Source: Salminus brasiliensis (Eukaryota; Chordata; Actinopteri; Characiformes; Bryconidae). From it: DNA of 64,000 nucleotides. Positions 45,806 to 57,200 of this stretch are shown piece after piece (positions within the stretch are counted from its first letter, which is position 1; every line of letters begins with the position of its first letter). The notes beneath the pieces are model-generated. The model had not been told where the DNA came from. It did no database searches and saw only the letters and a program-made list of their open reading frames with translations. A program made the position numbers and the translations under genes. The DNA lies in assembly GCF_030463535.1 (NCBI RefSeq), contig NC_132896.1:27839709-27903708 (forward strand), read 5' to 3'.

Positions 45806-47475
45806 GCTCAAACAAGCTGTGAATATGACTACGATAACCCTCACTAATTCTTATTGCTTGACTTCGTCTGACATGACGACCCAATACCCTGCTAATCCTG
45901 CTACCCAGCTGGTAGATGGATTGCTTTGCTTGAAGCTGATGGTTTACCTGGTCTTCCAGCAGTGAGCAAGCTGGTCTACCAACATGACATGACATGAAGT
46001 TTAAACAAACTGGTCAACCATCACGGCCAGCCTGTCCAAACTGTTCTACTGGCTAAACTAACTCTAACCAGGTGACCACCATGCTGTACACTTTCACTAT
46101 CTTAGACCAGCAAGACTTTAATGAGCATCACAGCTAATGTGAAACCAAACCAACTACCAAAATAAATACCTGGTCTTTGCTGCATTTTCAAGTTGGGATA
46201 GGCACCATATATATATTATTTCCATCATAATAATCATAAAATAGTTCTGTTATATGTATGTTGATGTTTTTGTTTTTATTCTGTTGTAATATTTTGTAGT
46301 CTTTCATGTCAGTAGCACCTTGAGAAATATATCTATTTAGAAAATTGGTAATGTGTTCAATAGCTATTTAACCTGCCGTATATTGTTTCAATCAGACCCA
46401 CGTTCATTAAAAACATTATAGAAAATATACACATATAAAATATGACCTTTTTCAATATTTTGATACTGTAAAATATCAAATCCATATGTGCATCTGTGAT
46501 GCACATATGGATTTGATATTTTACAGTATCAAAATATTGAAAAAGGTCATATTTTATATGTGTATATATATTTGTTTAATTATTTTTTAATGTATATAAA
46601 GAGAATATGGGTTTTTTTGTTGTTTGTTAGAGGCTTATAGTAGCAGAAGTGTGTAATACTAGTGAGTAGGGTAGCTGTAACCTGCATTAGCCTAACTAGC
46701 CCTCACTGCACACACACTGTAGACTCCCATCCCTCTAAAAACTAATGAAATATTATCACCAGCATTTCCAAAACACCTTAATTAATTCAGATATCTGGGA
46801 CAGTGTTGATGAAATGGCTCAAAAGCAAGATCGCATGGCCGGAAAGTAGCTAGCTATAGCTGATCCTCTACTGCAACCAGCTAACGCTAAGCTAACAAGC
46901 TAAGCTAACATCCTAAACGGTACGCACAGCAACGTGACATTTGACAGCAGGTTAGCTAGCTAGCTAACAAAAATAGGCAGAACAGATGGATAATGGTTGT
47001 TTTTTAAACGTTATCTGTGATAAAACTGTCGTTTAGACTCTAGTAAAACATCACTGTTATAAAAATCGACCACTTTTCAAGTCTTAAGCGCCGAGCTAGC
47101 TATAGCTAACATAGCTAGCTAGCTAGCTGTCCAACATGGGTTTAGGCTAGTTAGCCTAGCTAGCTAGTTAACTCGTGGCTTTATTACTGTTGAGGTAGCG
47201 AGCCAATTTCTTATATACTGTCTAATAATTTTATTCATATAACCAGCTAGCTATATTGTACGTTGAAATGATCGTCACGTTGCGCTTCATAGACTTAGCT
47301 AGCGTTTTGCCTATAGCTAGCTACTAGCTATATATACGAGCTAGACATCGATAGCTAGCTAGCAACATACGAAGGGGACTTCGACACTCCTTCGGCAGGT
47401 TTGCTAGCTAATTTGTAATGAATTCGTCATTTTGCATGAATGATGTGCTGTAAAACTCCTTAAACCTCGCAGATT
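45806..47475. other. Intergenic DNA between tmed11 and rnf212
   Basis: It contains the 143-bp palindrome (46,425-46,567), a repeat shared with tmed11 intron 3 (about 46,590-46,720), and from about 46,845 a region saturated with TAGC/GCTA words that runs into the rnf212 start. Confidence 0.6.
46425..46567. repeat. Perfect 143-bp palindrome (70-bp arms, 3-base loop)
   Basis: Bases 46,425-46,494 are the exact reverse complement of 46,498-46,567; the loop is TGT. I checked the arms base by base and found no mismatch. The next base outward on each side is the first mismatch. The arms are AT-rich and show no similarity to the other repeats here. Confidence 0.95.
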
Positions 47476-47610
47476 ATGTCCCACTGGATTTGCTGCAACT
47501 CGTGCTTTAAGTCTCCAGGACCTGACCGACAACTGGCCGTGACAAACTGTGGCCATGTCGTTTGCAACGTGTGCTTTCAAAAAGGTAGCTAGCTAGCTAA
47601 CGTTAAATTA
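46845..47610. repeat. TAGC/GCTA-rich cluster around the rnf212 start
   Basis: The tetramer TAGC/GCTA and its runs (tagctagctagc) occur dozens of times, for example near 46,952-46,965, 47,110-47,135, 47,155-47,170, 47,300-47,365 and 47,584-47,602. They surround the first coding exon (47,476-47,584) without entering it. This is dispersed simple-sequence enrichment, not one clean tandem array. Confidence 0.75.
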
Positions 47611-50600
47611 ACGCACCACGACGTTTTATCAGACAGTACTCCCATTTCCAGCCATCAGCTGTCATGCATGTATTGTGGCAGGTAGCATTAGGATGCATTT
47701 GCACGCCTGAGAAATTCAGCAAGGAAGCAAGCAAGGAAGCAAGCCAGAAGCCCAGCTTGCTCTGACCCACCCACTGCTTTGCTAATCTGTGCAGAACACA
47801 CATTAATACATGGCAATGAAACCTCTTAGAAATGCACACCCACATTGTTCTCAGATGAAACCCCATCTCTGGATGATATATTCTAATTATTATTGAACTA
47901 TTATTGAACTGAGTTGGACTGCAGCATGACAGTGTATTTGCATCTGCAGTCTTGTAAAATCTGCCCCCCTCCTCAAGGAATATGATCTCAGACTGGAGGA
48001 GATCATCAAGTGTTGGGGTATTCAGCCATCTAGTGGTTGGTTTACTGTTGTACTGCAATCTTTGTTTTGTGGTTGTGGTTGTGGATTGGTCTCAGTTTGG
48101 TCATTGCTTTTAGGCAAAGAAGGCGAGTGTCTGATCTGCCAAGCAAAATGTCAGCTGTCCCCACTCTCAGACAAGGTAAGACATTTCTGGCCTGCAAATT
48201 TAGATGCACAGAATATTAAAGGTGCATGTATTTGTCACTGTACAGAGAAATGTGTCCTCCGCATTTAACCCATCTGTGGTAGTGAACACACACACACACA
48301 CACACACACACTAGTGAACTAGGGGCAGTGAGTACACACACACACCCAGAGCGGTGGGCAGCCAACTCCAGCGCCCAGGGAGCAGAGAGGGCAGCTGGCA
48401 GCTTGCCGAGCCCGTTATCGAACCCACAACCTTGTTATCGATAACCCTGTGCTATAACCGCTGAGCCACCACTGCTCAGCTCATACTGCTCATATTGAAA
48501 GTTCAGTACTTCTGTAGTACTGCAGTTTCACAGACCCAGGTTATGGTTAAGTCTAGTTCTAATAGCGGTTTGCCAGTGACACTGCAGCGAAGCCCAAGAC
48601 TAAACGTAATCAGTACCCAAATGTTTAGACAATGATGAGTGTTTTTTAAGCATTTCCACAGGTTAATTTGTTGTTGAACGTTGTGGTGTTGCTTATCTAG
48701 TTGTATAAACATTTGGTATTATGGAAACCCTAATGCCAATAGATACAACCTGTATAATTATTATTTTTATATCCATTTTATTTCAGAGCAGCTCAGAGGT
48801 CAAGGCACTCTTCTCAGACATCAACACAATTGCTACCAGATACCTCTCAGAAATAAACAAGGTGACAGTAACAGTAGGCATGCCCTACTTTAAACTACTC
48901 CTTACTTTTAGCTACCCTTCTCTTTTCACTGGATTCTAATAAACACTGTTCCACCTATTTAGGTTTTGCAGTTCCAGGCAAGACACCAGAAAAGGTTACT
49001 AACTCACTATCGGCAAAAGGCGAGTCTTTATTTCCAGGACTCAAATCCCTGAAATGTGTTGGATATAATTTGCTTTTATAGACCGAATATAAAAACAGAT
49101 GTCTGAATGTTTCTTTTGCTTTTACAGAATGAAAACATGAAGGAGACTGTAACTAAAATGCAACATGAAATGCACCAAATGTCAAAGTAAGACTTGGAAC
49201 ATGTCCACGTACATGAGCTCAATTCTAACTTTCCTAGTTTTTCTAGCTGTCCAGTTCATTTGGTAACTGCTTATGTATTTTTCACAGAAAAATTACAGAA
49301 CAGAATGCCTACATATCAAAGTTAGAAGTAACTCTTCAGCATCAAAGGTATGTCTACCTTCAGTTGTCAGTGTAAGGATAGATAGAACATGTATTTATAT
49401 TACAAATGCTTGAATGGCAGTGTAGATATCTGTAGCTAGATCTGGATTACAATACATTGCCTTACATTAAAAATGTACGTCTAGATAAGAGAGAGTGAGA
49501 TTCCATGTAAATCAGTGCTAACATATGACCAAATCACATTACGAATAATGTTGTCATTTTAAATAGGTCTGAAATTACTAGTTAAATGATCATATTTGAT
49601 ATCTGTAATTAAAAATTCTACTCAAAACATTGCATTACAGGGATCTTGAGCTTATTTTTTTGAATTTGAGTTTTTAACTGCAATGGGGACATTTTAGGTG
49701 AAAAAGATGCAGAAAAAAACTTGTGTAAACAGATACCCCCTTACAGATCTGTATTTTTAAAACTGTACTTTATACATCTCAGCAGTTCCAGGTTGGGATC
49801 CCAGTCTAACAGGGAGGTGCATGCATCAACTCATTTCAAACCAGGTAAAGTGAAGCATAGTGTTTAGCCAGTTTGTTACACTTATTAGAGAAATGACTTG
49901 GATATGGAGTTAGAAATTCAATTTAACCATGTTACCCACTGTGCCTGCCGTAGCAGAACATGCTGACCTGTCTAGGTTGGAGAGACTGAACAAGAAGAAA
50001 AAGAAATATTGAGCATTCATTTAGATTTTAACAGAAAATAATATAATTAGCCAGGCGTGGACTAGAAGGGTATCAAGCCCCACTCCAGCTTTGAGCCTTG
50101 GAGCAGAGGAACTGTGTTCTGTGAAATGATGGTGCCCAATAATTTCAGTGCTATCAAATCCACACAATAATGTTTCAGAATCTAATACAAAGCCTTCCCT
50201 GGACAGTAGAGACACTTAGTCCAACTCTCTTTTTTTAAACCCTTGATTTAAGAAGAAGCAATGAATGAGCAGGTGTCCCAATAATTTTGTCCATATTGTG
50301 TAGGGGGCACATTGACAGCAACTCTTGTCTGTCACAAGAGGGAGCTGCTGAGTCATTTGTATTATACCATAGTGTCCATCATTCGACAAAGGCTTTAATT
50401 AGACAACCCCTTTAGGTTTTATTTAAGTGCGTTTTCCCTGCTCTTCTACAACAGCGTCCACGCTGTCCTCAGTGGCAAAAATTCCCTACTCCTCCCCAAT
50501 GTCTTGGAACCAGTATCAATCCACCACAAGCCTGTGAGTAACATGAATCTTCTACCTTGTCCTCATTAATATACACATGAACTATTATAACAGCTGCCAT

Positions 50601-52856
50601 GCTTTAAATTACATATCATGAATAAAAAGGTATTTTGTATTACTAATTTAAAGCACATTTATTACTGACTTCCATGTAAATGTTGCATGTGCTGTAATGT
50701 GTTCTCTGAATAGTCAGCAGAACACCACCCCCCACCCCAGCCCCTGGCCCCAATCTGCTCGGGCTGAATGACCGTAAATGGTTGACATATGGGGACTGTG
50801 GCACAGTGTTTGCTTTAGCATTAACATGGGCGAGGGGGGTTGTCTCTGCTGCTTTACTCTGCCTCACTGCAGATGCAGACCCCTTCTGCTTCAGAGCTGC
50901 TATCACAACAACTCTGCGCTGCAAGGCAGAGAGGTGATCCTGTCCATGTAAACCCCAGCATATCCTGCCTCCATTCATCATAGTCCACGATTAGTCTATA
51001 GTTGTTTAGTTAAGCTTAGCTTTTATGGAGTAGGCGCCCACCACAGAGCGAAAGTGGAGTATGGGTGACAGCATAATGGTCTGGATGGGCTGACATGTGA
51101 TGATGATAAAGATTACCTTGGGTGCACGCCTAGGATTTGATTAGGAATTCCTAAACCCACACTTGATGAATTAACTTGATGTAAAAATGAATTAGCTAGT
51201 GTTAATAACACAAGGGGGCGCTGCTGAATTAGTTTGATATTGATTGTGAATAGCAACCATAAAAGCAAAAGGTGAGTGTTTGTAAAATGTAAACAAACAC
51301 AATTGTCTAAATGAATCACTGTCAATCATTAGTGCCAGTGTTTGATATGCAGCTTTTTTTTCACTACTTTGACGTTAATGGCATTCAGCAGACACTCTTA
51401 ACCACAGATCTTAGTTGTCCACTCAGAAACAGTGAATAGGCTGGAGTCCAAATATATCTGAAATACTTTTATTTATTTATTTTTATTTTTTTTTACAATT
51501 CACCAGGATTGAAAACATGGATGTTGACAGCAGGGGGTTTACCCATAAAGTAAGTTTACTCTATTTTTAATGTAATTAAAAATTAAATAAAAATTAAATA
51601 ATTAAATATAACTATATGAATCATGGCAGAATGAGTCATATTATTTTTCCACTTCCCCAGAGTAGTTGTGTTTTGTCTGTGGGCTGACCTTTTAGTTAGT
51701 TATTATTAGTGGGATTTGTGTGATTGTGTAACTACACTTAAGTCCGCCAATAATAGCCAGTGTGTGAAAATTCCTTCTGTCCTCTATAGCCTGAAATTTC
51801 TGGAAGTGTTTCAAGACTTTGTCTCATCAGCCCTCCAAAAGATGGCCGGATAGGTGAGTCTTTTTTGCTTGTTTTCTTGCTTTCTGTCAGTCTCTGCGTC
51901 TGCCTGGGTATGCCTGTTGTGTAGGAGGGGGCTGTGGGACACAACTTTAGCATACGGTAAAAAGAGCCCCACACACATGTTTATGCAGTTTAACTGGTTA
52001 AACATAGCACAAGCCTTTTATCATGCTTTTGGTCACCTTCTCATATCATCATACGTTATCTAACTATTAACTAAGCCCCCAAAGTTAAATGTGACACCTT
52101 TCTGTTCCCCTATTTAAATAAGGCAGGTCCTTTTTTACCCATATATGTATGTCAAGTATTTAATTTTTATGGCATTTTGTAGATGTTCTTATCCAGAGCA
52201 ACTTACACTACTGCTTAGTTGTCCACTCAGAATAGCCCTAGCTAGCTAGTAAGTACAAAGATGCCTCCAGCTTAAAATAATGCTAAATACAAAAATCAGT
52301 ATGGATATCTAGAAGCAAAATTTCACGGTACAGTACACAGTGGATAGGTACAAATACACTACAAGCTTAAAGTTCACAATGAATGAACCAATAGAAATGC
52401 TCCAAAATTATTTGGAATAAAATATATTTACTTTGATGCCCATTCAAAGTTTAGAAGGGTTTTCCTTCTCCTGTAAAGTTGCCATTTTGGATTTACAAGG
52501 TTTTTGCATGTTTTCTGACTATTTTTAGGAACAGTTCCACAAAGGGCAACAAGCCAGAGCACTATTGGTAGCCACTCAGTGCGAAGTGCAACTGTGAGGT
52601 ATTTTCTCCTCACAACACTGTTATATAATATGAGCATTTCAGTATTTCAGTAGTATGTGTACATAAAGTAACCTCAGAGCTTTCTCCTGTGCCCTTGTTT
52701 TGCAGTAGACAACTCTCCAGTAGCTTGAAGGACTCCATGCTGTCCGCATCCAGTAACACACTTTACCGCAGAGAGTCTGCATGGGAACTGCCTGTGTTCA
52801 AAGTGGCCCCAGCTTACAAGTACCCCTCCACGTCCACTTTGGGACCCCCACTATGA
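47476..52856 (+). CDS. rnf212: RNF212, Zip3-family RING E3 ligase of meiosis, 12 exons
   Basis: RNF212 is a RING protein of the Zip3/HEI10 group. On synaptonemal complexes it marks and stabilises recombination sites that become crossovers, probably through SUMO conjugation. Exons: 47476-47584, 48114-48175, 48787-48861, 48963-49019, 49128-49186, 49288-49347, 49783-49844, 50455-50533, 51507-51549, 51790-51853, 52529-52598 and 52706-52856, giving 296 aa (human 297). RING ligands: C7-x2-C10, C25-x-H27, C30-x2-C33 and C42-x2-C45. A coiled coil lies at about 64-140 (QARHQKRLLTHYRQK; EMHQMSKKITEQN). A Ser-rich tail contains ENMDVDS and the conserved LISPPKDGRIG. Intron 4 uses a GC donor (aaaag|gcgagt). 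Exon 7 has a tandem acceptor (ctcagcag). Start chosen by match to the family N-terminus. Confidence 0.95.
48216..48482 (-). mobile_element. tRNA-derived SINE, copy C, in rnf212 intron 2
   Basis: Minus-strand copy of the SINE at 2,299. It runs from atgtatttgtcactgtacag through a CA tract (48,285-48,311) and gagcggtgggcagccaactc to the reversed head ccgctgagccaccactgc. The pol III B box is mutated (ttatcgaaccc). Confidence 0.85.
50040..50306. mobile_element. TIR MITE, copy 4 (left end lost), in rnf212 intron 7
   Basis: The right end caggtgtcccaataattttg followed by tccatattgtgta, and internal words (gagcagaggaactgtgttct, aaagccttccctggacagta), match the MITE at 8,553. Confidence 0.65.
50534..51506 (+). 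other. rnf212 intron 8 with a SINE/L2 tail fragment
   Basis: At about 51,372-51,420 the phrase atggcattcagcagacactc is the reversed tail of a teleost SINE/L2-type element. A similar piece lies in the intron at 52,165-52,215 (ttatccagagcaacttacac). Nothing else was recognised. Confidence 0.5.
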
Positions 52857-53338
52857 CATCTCATAACAACCATCTTAAAATATCACCAGAGACTATAGAA
52901 CAAGCACGCTATTTTTGAATGGCTTTAGCATGAAGCTACCCTGGAAACACAGAGCAAGGTCTGGTGTTCGAATTAGCTCGCGTGTGTGTATGCACCATCT
53001 GCAAGAATGCAAAGAATATGCATATTTATGCTCATTCAGAACAACTGTTAGTATATGTAATTTACCCTCTGCTGAGATTAACTAGCGCTTTGGGGTATGA
53101 AATAATAGCCCTTCTGTGTTGTGCTTGTTTCCATAAATGTCTCCATATTTGCGGTAATCAATCACAGACCTAGCTGTGAATGTTCATTTTTATGCGCTGT
53201 ACCGTGATTCAATGTGTGTCATCTGCACCTGTGAATTTGCGTCGGCAGTTTGCGATTCATTCCCCAAAGTCATAAATACCATATCGCTGAAACCACTGGA
53301 ACCTGGTTACATATTGACAACATGGTGTATGACTTATA

Positions 53339-53344
53339 ATTAAA
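53339..53344 (+). terminator. rnf212: Candidate rnf212 poly(A) signal
   Basis: ATTAAA (gacttataattaaagc) lies about 480 bases after the rnf212 stop and is the best variant hexamer in the first kilobase. A canonical AATAAA was not seen there. Confidence 0.4.
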
Positions 53345-54265
53345 GCAATTTTGATACACTGCTTTGATTCAGACGAACTTCTATGCTGTTTAACGTTACA
53401 TTTCTGAAAGTGAATTGCGAAGTCAAAGCAGCTTGGACATCTAATTACGATCGCTGAATAGAAAAAACAGGCAAATTGTAATTTATTATAGAAGTCTTCT
53501 TTCACCAAGTCAAGCAAAAAGGCCCCTAGGCAGCTTGAAATTGGGATGGAGATATGGAAGAATGTAAGAAAGGAACTCCAAGCCAAAATGAGTCAACCCC
53601 AGCAACCCAATCCACCCTGTCCCTGTAAGGCATGCTCAGCCTAAATGAATCAAACCGCTGTGTGGAGAGACACGCTAAACGTAATTGTACCATTGCTCTA
53701 AATGGCTTGTGCAACATGGCAGATATGACATATTAGAGTAACCTCCTCAGTCTGTCGTTCCTTTTTTTGTTTTGTTTGTTTGATCTTTCTCTATACCCCT
53801 TGAGGCATGAGTCGAGAAGTCTCTCCTTACCGGGCGCTGTTCTGGCTGTCACAACTGTTCTTAAAATTTACACAGTGGGATGGCAGGCGCTCAAGTGCTG
53901 TACTGTATGCCGCCAGTATTTTTTTACGGGGATTGTTTTCGAGACAATACAAAGTACCTTAAGGTACCTGGAGGCATTTGACATTTCATGGTGCTGGAAC
54001 TTATTTAGGCCTGGTAGTTATCCATTGGTAATAAGTGCGCTGGGATTGCTTCAGGAAATAGCTTTTTAGGCCAACTCAGTACTGTGCTTTAGTATTCCAG
54101 AGTGCAAGTAAAGCTAGAAGGCTCAACCTTGCATTCGTTTTCATTTGATGACCAGAACAAGGAGTGTGCCTGTGTTTGTTTTTGTACATTTTCAGGGCAA
54201 AAATGTCTTGCCTCTGTAGGGAAACGATACAACCTGGGCTCACTAGTTTAGTAGGTACCTTCTGC
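53345..54265. other. Intergenic DNA, no gene recognised
   Basis: Short unrelated open frames on both strands. No splice-flanked exon. Confidence 0.45.
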
Positions 54266-54731
54266 ACTATATGTCCAACGGTTTGTGGACCCCCTTTTCT
54301 AGTGAGTGAATTTAGCTACTTTATGGTGCACCTCCTACTGACAGTGTTTAGTAGCACACACACAGGACACGCTGGAGCCTAAGGTCATCATGCCTAATAT
54401 CAAGTATGGGCTTGGTCCCTCCAGCATTGGGCTGTGGAGCAGTGGAACTGCATTCTCTGTGTGATCTGAGGGATGGAGCTCCATTCAGTACCTTTTGATG
54501 ACCTCTTTGAACGGCATATATGATTTAGAACTAATTAGAACTAATATTAATTACTGACATTAGTACCTGATCTCACTAATGCTCTTATGGTTGACTGCAA
54601 TCAGATCTTCTCAGCAGTGATCCACAATCTATCGGAAAGCCTTCCCTAAAGGTGATAAGATGGTTACTGCAACCAAAGGTGGTGGCAGACTAGTTTTTAG
54701 TAGCCGTGCCCACAAACTTTTGACCATATAT
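54266..54731. mobile_element. TIR MITE, copy 5
   Basis: The left end atatgtccaacggtttgtgg and the right end ccacaaacttttgaccatat are inverted repeats. Inside are ctccagcattgggctgtgga and ggaaagccttccctaaagg, as in copies 1-4. Confidence 0.75.
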
Positions 54732-56860
54732 ATGGGCTTATGTATAGGAACAAGTGGGTAACACATGTTCATAAAGCAACGCGACACAACGTAAGCTTTT
54801 CATGACTGACCTTCAACTGCCAGACCTATATAGATATTTGTTAACAATATATGTGAACCTGCTAGGCCATAAATATGACAGTGTTATCTTATTATTTCTG
54901 ATATCTGTAATAATTGGTATATAACTGTAATGAAAAAGCAGTAATGCCTGAATGTTACTGATAGCATGTGACCGCTGTCATGACGTGTTTATGGCATGGT
55001 TATGTTAGTGTTTTTTTGCAAACCTCAGGTGAATTGCTATCAATCATCAATTATTAGTTAAAATGAGCTCTTTTTTGTTTTGCTCACCAAAGTAATGTCA
55101 TAAATGAAATGTCTAGAGTAGTTTTTAAAGAAATGAGAAATTCATCTGCAGCAGCTGAGGATCATGTCTATTAACGGTGCCTAGAGGACATTAGATGGCT
55201 ATCTGCTACAGCAAACATAAGGATCGGAAGTTGATTAGATTCTTAAAAGCCGATACACAATATTAAAAATGCCTGGATTGGCCCTTGTTCCCAAGTCACT
55301 GGATCTGGATGGGCCATCCCTGAAAATCTATTGGAGGAGGTTGGAGAAGTATAAGGGATATGGGATGAAGCAGTTGTAATTTAGCATTTGGAGATGATCC
55401 TGAAGATGAACTATTTTGTTGTAATATTTTCACATCAACCCACATTACAAATGCTCTCCCTCAACAGTTAACAGCGTTTTTCTGTCTTACCTCTGTGTAC
55501 GTAAGGTTTGCTCCGGTAATGGCACATCTGGTTGCTGTTTTCCCCTGACGTGGTGGTATACTTCGGTGTGGGGCAGCGTGTGTATGTGTGTGAGTAAGTG
55601 GGAGAGGGAGAGAGTGTATGTACAATAATCACTTCCCACAATTACTACAACAGGGGGAAAAAAAAGAACTCTTTGCAGGCAGTTAAATTTCCAGGCTGCT
55701 CACCTCTATGGAATGCAAAGGAAACTCACAAAATCTTGCTGGAACCTGGTGAATAGAAGAAGGAGGCTAAAACTGACAACTGAAACCTAGCGTGCCGATT
55801 AGGTTCTGCCTCTGCGACTCTCCAAAGCTTATGAAATATGTGCAAAAATGCTACTTTTTCATTCACAGGCTGCAAATTCAGCGTGTGTACATCAGTCACT
55901 TCGCCTGAGTTTGGACATTTGCACTTGGATGCCTCTAGAGGGAGCTAGAGGAAGAGGTGAGCATGTGGTGATGCATATAGCTGAGGTATGGTCTCACTTC
56001 TGCACACGCACACACCTGGTGCTCATTAGCCGTCCATATGAAGAGAGACGGCCCATTGTGCTGGTTTGGGCTCACCTCTCCACCGCCTCTGGCTCTGGAC
56101 TTCAATCTGTAGATTCAAACAACGCAAATCTCAGGCCGTCAATATTATGTACATCTGAATGGACCTCGAATAGGCGATCCAATCCAAAAAACGCCTTCTT
56201 AAAAGCTGGCATGGCGGCACAGCAGGTTTTATGGCACTGCTACAAATCAAAAAGACATGACCCAGCATTAAGTTACACTTGGCTAAATGCAGCTTGACGA
56301 GCCACTCAAATGGCTGTAATTGAACGCAAGGTTACATATGTTTGGCTTATGAAGTTTGCTTGGGCAGCGGGGGAGATTGAACAATGGCTTAATTGTGTTG
56401 TACAGATGGACAGGATACATTTTGCGGTTCATTAAAAGACATGCAATCGAGTAATTCCACTATTAGGATATGGCTATACTTAACAGGGTCAAGGTGAAGA
56501 ACATTGGAAGTGAGAGGCAGAGGCAGAGACTCAGAAACTGCAGACGCCTGTGACCAGAAGGCCAAAAAATCCAGAAAGGTTCCAGGTTGGTGCCACGTTA
56601 GATAAACATACAAACCCAACAGTGATGGACTGTAATGAGATACATATATTTCACTGCAGCACTGTTTTTATGTATTCTTAAGTATCTATAATTTCCTTCT
56701 CTGCTTCATATCCTGTACCAGAACTGGGCAGGCAAGTTTTTTTTTAGCAGTTTAATCTGGCCTTTCTTTTCTTGAGTGTTACCAGTGGGTTTGCATCTTG
56801 AAGTAAACCACCTGTAATAACTTTCATGAATGCATCTCCTGAATGTAGACTTGCTCATAT
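54732..56860. other. Intergenic DNA, possible Tc1 fragment
   Basis: At about 55,270-55,345 cctggattggcccttgttcc and the following gaaaatctattggaggaggt weakly recall the end of a Tc1 transposase ([13 protein letters not shown]), but with too many changes to assert. An open frame of 149 codons at 55,848-56,297 has no recognisable motif. No exon accepted. Confidence 0.4.
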
Positions 56861-57200
56861 GTCTACCTCCTCAAGAGTGTTCTTGACTAGATGTTGTGAA
56901 GGGTTTGTTTTCACAGAGGAAAGGATTTTGAATTCATCTACTTCAGTTGTCTTCCGAGGTCTTCCAAGCGTTTTGGTGTAGCTGAGCTCACCAGTTCCTT
57001 TTTAAGAATGTACTAAACAGTTGATTTTGCCACTCCGAAAGTTTCTGCTACCTCTCTCATAGGTTTGCTTCACTTGCATCAACACCTTTTTGGACCATGT
57101 ATTAATAATTCCTGTGATCCAAACTCAAACGCAACACTTTGTATCAACTCCAGACCTTTTATCTTCTTAATTTGTCATGAAATGACAAGGTAACGGGCCA
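56860..57200 (-). mobile_element. Tc1-like transposon relic, helix-turn-helix region
   Basis: Read on the minus strand from about 57,099, broken frames give MVQKGVDASE and then REVAETFGVAKSTV, with at least one frame change between them. This is a Tc1-type DNA-binding helix-turn-helix. Later words such as TPKRLEDLGRQ follow. Only this N-terminal portion is present and it contains stops. Confidence 0.6.

Noticed and set aside
47603-48058. 151-codon minus-strand open frame
   Set aside because: It lies in rnf212 intron 1 antisense, with no motif, no start context and no splice partners.
55848-56297. 149-codon + strand open frame
   Set aside because: No domain, low-complexity composition and no splice or poly(A) context. 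I treat it as chance.
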